The translations under genes were made by a program, and so were the position numbers. Below the pieces are notes generated by a model, which was given only the letters and a program-made list of their open reading frames with translations, was not told where the DNA came from and did not search any database. From NCBI GenBank assembly GCA_026419785.1, contig JAODTK010000999.1, positions 620,001-684,000 on the forward strand: a stretch of 64,000 bases of DNA, read 5' to 3'. Of the stretch, positions 60,370 to 64,000 are shown piece by piece (position 1 is the first letter of the stretch; each line of letters begins with the position of its first letter). This stretch comes from Sclerodactyla briareus. Taxonomy: Eukaryota; Echinodermata; Holothuroidea; Dendrochirotida; Sclerodactylidae.

Positions 60370-60790
60370 GAAATCGATGTAATAGTGTTCCTTGAACGGC
60401 GCTACTTTCAGCTTGTACACAGCTTTTCGATGCAACGCCATATAGTGCCAGTAGAGTGAAAAAAGTAAGATCTGTGAAAAGATTGTTTATCGGCCCACAA
60501 CAGTCATACTTTCATGGATGTGGACTGAACTTGGATACAACGGTCATTGACCTTCGTGGGATTTTTACCACGTGGAAGGTCAAGGTCAAAGGCCATTAAA
60601 AGAGGCACAAATGTTGAAATTGCTTTTCTGGCCCAAAAAGCCCATAGTATGCAGAATTTTAAAAATGATTATTTCCTCCTACAAAGTGCCATTAGGATTT
60701 CTTGAAATCAGTCATATTTTCCGTGGGTGGTTGCTGCTTTCAGCTTGTACAAAGAATTTTAATGCAATGTCATATAGTGTCATTCAGCGT
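60370..60790 (+). repeat. Tandem repeat, about 330 bp period, left part of an interrupted array
   Basis: CTxCTTTCAGCTTGTACAxAG and GCAAxGxCATATAGTG recur 333 bp apart (60398 and 60731). GGTCAAGGTCAAAGGCC lies between. The array continues at 62643 beyond an inserted element. Confidence 0.5.
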
Positions 60791-60833
60791 AAAAACAAAT
60801 GAAAAATGTGTAAAATAGTAATATAGGCCCCAC

Positions 60834-62634
60834 AAGGGGGGGGGTGATCGGTGTTGAATATGGGGGGGGGGGGAATGGGGTATCCCCTTCATAGGGGAGC
60901 GCGACCATGGGTGGCGCGTTAGCGTGACAAGAAAATTTTTAGTTTTTACGCGACCCCCAAGATTGCAGGAACGGCACTCCTGGGGTCATGTGGCAGTAGC
61001 AACATCCCTAAAATCGTTCAATAAATTCCCAAATTTTGTATTTCAAGAAACATGTTTGAAGGAACTGATCAATCTTTATTCCGTACAATTCGGGCCACCG
61101 TCGGGGGTTGACGCGTACGTAGGGTAACTAGAATCTTTTTCGTCTACAGACCCCCCCCCCCCCCCCCCCCCGCCCCCAGCGATTGAAGGAAACGGATTTT
61201 CCCGGACCGATGTTCATTAGGAAACGTCTCAGAATGGCAATAACTTTTTTCAGATTCATTTTCTAGAAACGTTCTGAGGAACTGATCGATGTGTTACTCC
61301 TTACGATTCGGGCCACCGCCAACTCGTGGACGCGTAGGTACAAGGGAAATGTCCGTTTTACCTTCAGACCCCTCAGATTGCAGAAACGGCAATTCCCCGA
61401 GGCTGTCTGGCAGTTGGGCAACGTCTCTAACATTGGCAATATTTTTCAGCATCCGTATTTCAAGAAACGTTCTTAAAGGAACTAATCGATATTTATTCCT
61501 TAACAATTGGGGCCAGCATCAGTGGTCTCGTATTAGGTACAAGGCTTATTGTGAGTCCTTACGAATCCCCAGATTGCCGAAACGTACTTCCCAGTCTTAG
61601 CATAAGCAACATCCCAAATTGACCCAGAAATTTCTGAAATATATACCCAAGAAACACTCTTGAGAACTAATCTTATCCTGCATTCATCCACAATTCTCGC
61701 CACCATCAGTTACCTACCGTACAGAAAAAGTCTCACAACCCCCCCCTCCAGATTGGAGGGAGCTGCAATCCCGGGACTTTGCAGTATGCATCACTGAATT
61801 TGCAGTAAATTTCCGAAAACTGATCATGTTGATCATCACTTTCGTCATCTGGTCTCCATTCCTAAAATAGTCATGTCTTAGAGATATCCCTCGAGGCCCT
61901 TCCTATTGGGTTGGAGGTTGGCCAGCTTGAAATTTGCTTGAGATCACGGCATGGAAAATGTGTGCATTTTTCGGGCATTTTTTGAAAAGGAATTGAGCCA
62001 GCAGCAGACAATTTGGGTCATTTTCAGATTATTTCCGTCAAACTTTTTGTCAAATTTCTCATGTCTCCAGAATTGTTTGCGTCCCCCGCTCCGCGCCTAA
62101 TAGTTCCATACTACGCCAATCACGTAAAACCTCCATACTAATGTGCACGATCCCCCTGCCCTGTTGTAATTTTTCGTTACACATAGCTTTTATATCTTCT
62201 ATTAAAAACAGCATGTCCAGGCGGCAAAGCCAATCTGAACAATAAGATCAGAAGTAGACTGTGTGGCAGTGTTGAGAAAAGATGGAATGGCTTTGGATTC
62301 CGGCATTGTTGTTAGTGGTCTAACCATATGTTTACCACACTTGCAGATGACACTTATATATGGACATAATCACATTTGCCAGAATCTGACAAATTATGGT
62401 TCACGGGGCCCACTGTTACGGAAAAGATAGGATATACAGCACGCGCAGCGCGATTTTTTTTTGCATTGCGGCTTCTCAACCAAATTTAAACCCATCTAAT
62501 AGAAAATTTGAGTTAGAACATTTTGTTTTAAAGTCCGTACTGTACTATGATTATAGGATTTTTTTTCTGGACAGTCCACAAATTTGGGTGGTATAGTTTA
62601 TATCATGTCCCCCCACCCCGTGATCGCCGCCCAT
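60834..62634 (+). mobile_element. hAT-like non-autonomous element, copy 2 (five internal monomers)
   Basis: The right end CCGTGATCGCCGCCCAT matches that of 23979-25355; the left end AAGGGGGGGGGGTGATCGG is a G-enriched version. The flanks GGCCCCAC (60826-60833) and GGCCCCCC (62635-62642) agree at seven of eight positions. Sequence either side belongs to one tandem array whose intact unit reads GGCCCACAACAGTCAT (60494), so the insertion point is visible. The left half has five ~200 bp monomers. The right half parallels copy 1. No transposase. Confidence 0.72.
60895..61830 (+). repeat. Internal tandem monomers of hAT-like copy 2
   Basis: Units start near 60903, 61092, 61310, 61510 and 61699 with GGGCCACCxxxGGTxGACGCG-like wording. 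They continue through CAGATTGCxGxAAxGGCA, GGCAGTxGxxAACxTCxCTxA and AAGAAACxTTxTxGAAGGAACTGATCGAT. A 23-base C-run (about 61149-61171) lies inside the second unit. Confidence 0.65.
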
Positions 62635-62642
62635 GGCCCCCC

Positions 62643-62990
62643 ATCAGTCATCCTTTGATAGATGTTGGCTAAACTTGGGCACAACGTTTGTTTACGCTTG
62701 GGACATGTGAAAGGTCAGGAGGGTCAAAGGTGCATTTGAGGAACAACATTGGTCCTATGTGGAATTGCCTTTGTAGCGCATTCTCATTCTTTGATTGATT
62801 TTTGACCAACTTAGTTACAATGATCATTGAAAGCTAGGGCAACTTGACTTTGGCAAGAGTAACAAGTCAACTGAAGGGGGCACAATATGCCATTGTTCAA
62901 ATTTACCTTTTGGCCCGCAATTGTTCATTCTTTAGAATGGTGACCACTTTTACAGAGATCCAGTGACTCTAGTGCACTTTGACTCGTGAA
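62643..62990 (+). repeat. Right part of the ~330 bp tandem array interrupted by 60834-62634
   Basis: ATCAGTCATCCTTTGATAGATG, AAACTTGGGCACAACG and AAGGTCAGGAGGGTCAAAGG follow the order of 60505-60600. A further unit starts near 62800 (ACCAACTTAGTTACAATGATC). Confidence 0.5.
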
Positions 62991-63290
62991 GGTCAAGGTT
63001 TGAAGGCATTGGTTGATAGTAGTATGGCTAGAAATTGTTGAACATTCTGGCCGAGGTCTGACAAAATGTCCAGATTTGTCACCGAGTGCAAAATTTGTGA
63101 TTATAAAGGCCGCATGTTTGAAGCTTGGTACATTGCACTGAAATACCAGGAATACCTTCGCCATTTTCGCCGGCCAAGTGGGGGCTTGCCCAACCAAAAC
63201 TTTCTTGTTACGCTCCCCGCCCACCCATGACGCTTAGATAGTATTCTTGTGCCTTCTGAATAGTCCTTGCCCCTCCCCCCCCCCTTGCCA
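62991..63290 (-). mobile_element. Fragment of the hAT-like family (left module)
   Basis: TTACGCTCCCCGCCCACCCA then TGACGCTTAGATAGTATTCT at 63209-63246 is the family module in reverse, close in wording to the 50640-50690 region of another copy. A C-run follows at 63276-63287. Borders are uncertain. Confidence 0.35.
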
Positions 63291-63477
63291 GGCAGAAGAG
63301 ACTGGTGGGCGTCCACTTGACCACGCAGAACGCCTGAGAAGACCCCCAGGCCTTACAGTATGGAAACGCCAAAACAGATATTATCGATATTTATCGGATC
63401 AGTTCCTCATTATGCAGACCAATCTCCGTCACTAATGACAAAAAACATCTTTACTCATTAAGGCGACTCGGGTAGTC
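63291..63477. other. No gene seen
   Basis: Short stretch with no recognised feature. Confidence 0.3.
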
Positions 63478-63830
63478 TGTCGCATAACTACATATTACTT
63501 TAATTTTCCTGGACGAACATGTCTTTGCACATAATGAGTGCCGTTTTGGACCATATGCTGAACTTCGTTGTGGATCAAACGCATTATTCAACAGACTTGC
63601 TACCGCATAAGAATCTTAGCGCATATTCGGCCACACCAGCGCCGCATAATGATTTCTCACTCTCTCATTATTCGACAATCAAAACTACTGACGCATAATT
63701 TACTTCTTACCCATTATCCGGCAGCCACCAGCGCCGCATAATGATTCCTTCCTAATTATTCGGCAGAACACACGACCGCATACTTACTTCTGCCCTCACT
63801 ATTCGGCAGCCGATACTTCCGAATAATGGT
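63478..63830. repeat. Array of alternating inverted short motifs (CGCATAATG / CATTATTCGGC)
   Basis: CGCATA words occur at about 63481, 63604, 63643, 63692, 63735 and 63777. Between them are CATTATTCGAC (63666), CATTATCCGGCAG (63712), AATTATTCGGCAG (63755) and ACTATTCGGCAG (63799), then a final CCGAATAATGG. Unit spacing is 39-49 bp, about 43 in the best part, and each unit holds the motif in both orientations. Confidence 0.6.
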
Positions 63831-64000
63831 TCAAGAAATTTTGAGCAAAGGGCTCTCACCGCATCAAAGCAATAGGCGCAGAAGACTGAGAAAACTGCAC
63901 CATTCGCACGAAACACCAATATTCGAATCAGATGGCTCTCCTGCCATTTTCAGGACTCCATCTGGTAAACCATACTAACTACGGAAGCTGACAGGTACGG

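Noticed and set aside
1-64000. Viral, prophage, CRISPR, operon or bacterial features
   Set aside because: Nothing supports a prokaryotic or viral origin: no long coding frames, ribosome-binding sites or direct-repeat/spacer arrays; composition and repeats are those of an animal genome.

Overview
This is a eukaryotic nuclear fragment and almost entirely non-coding. Open reading frames are short on both strands, mononucleotide and dinucleotide tracts are abundant, and most of the sequence is decayed interspersed and tandem repeat. The motif TAGGCCTA and relatives (TAGCCTA, GTAGGCCTAC) recur, for example near 22160, 30780, 48330 and 52950. Together with families of degenerate 100-330 bp tandem repeats carrying AAGGTCA-type words, this fits a marine deuterostome invertebrate, most likely an echinoderm (a hemichordate or cephalochordate is not excluded). 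That assignment is inference from sequence style, not from a marker gene.

The one convincing gene piece is on the minus strand at 22273-22356. It is a 28-codon first coding exon beginning [15 protein letters not shown], running into the glycine loop [10 protein letters not shown] and ending at a GT splice donor. This is the N-terminus of a MAP4K3/MAP4K5-type germinal-centre kinase. Transcription runs toward lower coordinates, so sequence below 22273 is its first intron, at least in part; no second exon was found. An ETS-type site and an NRF1-like half site lie about 150 bp upstream of the ATG. A few other candidate exons (316-519 minus, 39652-39795 plus, 48410-48443 minus, 31086-31310 plus) are weak.

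The dominant content is transposon-derived. At least a dozen full or partial copies belong to a family of non-autonomous, hAT-like elements. Their ends resemble CAGGGGCGTCGATCC or CATGGGCGGCGATCACGG, a poly-G/poly-C tract lies just inside each end, and a shared internal monomer carries AAGCGGAGCG...GGTTGGCGCG. Several copies have near-matching 8-bp flanks that look like target-site duplications (23979-25355, 46594-47584, 49101-50721, 60834-62634). In two copies the internal monomer is tandemly repeated three and five times. Two other inverted-repeat element types are present: GC-rich termini at 7284-8184 (and a relative at 4232-4475), and termini starting GGGGCTGTATTC at 10838-11554.

Tandem arrays fill much of the rest: about 110 bp period at 3930-4225, about 148 bp at 5845-7150, a related family at 36700-37620 and inverted at 44370-44800, about 125 bp at 41880-42205, and about 330 bp at 60370-60790 continuing at 62643-62990. 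This last array is interrupted by a 1.8 kb hAT-like insertion. The window ends (63478-63830) in an unusual array of short alternating inverted motifs (CGCATAATG / CATTATTCGGC). Microsatellites include a 9-bp GGCGGACGC array abutting a (TA)n tract at 56278-56548 and a long homopurine tract at 42690-42872. No rRNA, snRNA, intact tRNA or CRISPR was seen, and no intact transposase or reverse transcriptase was recognised.
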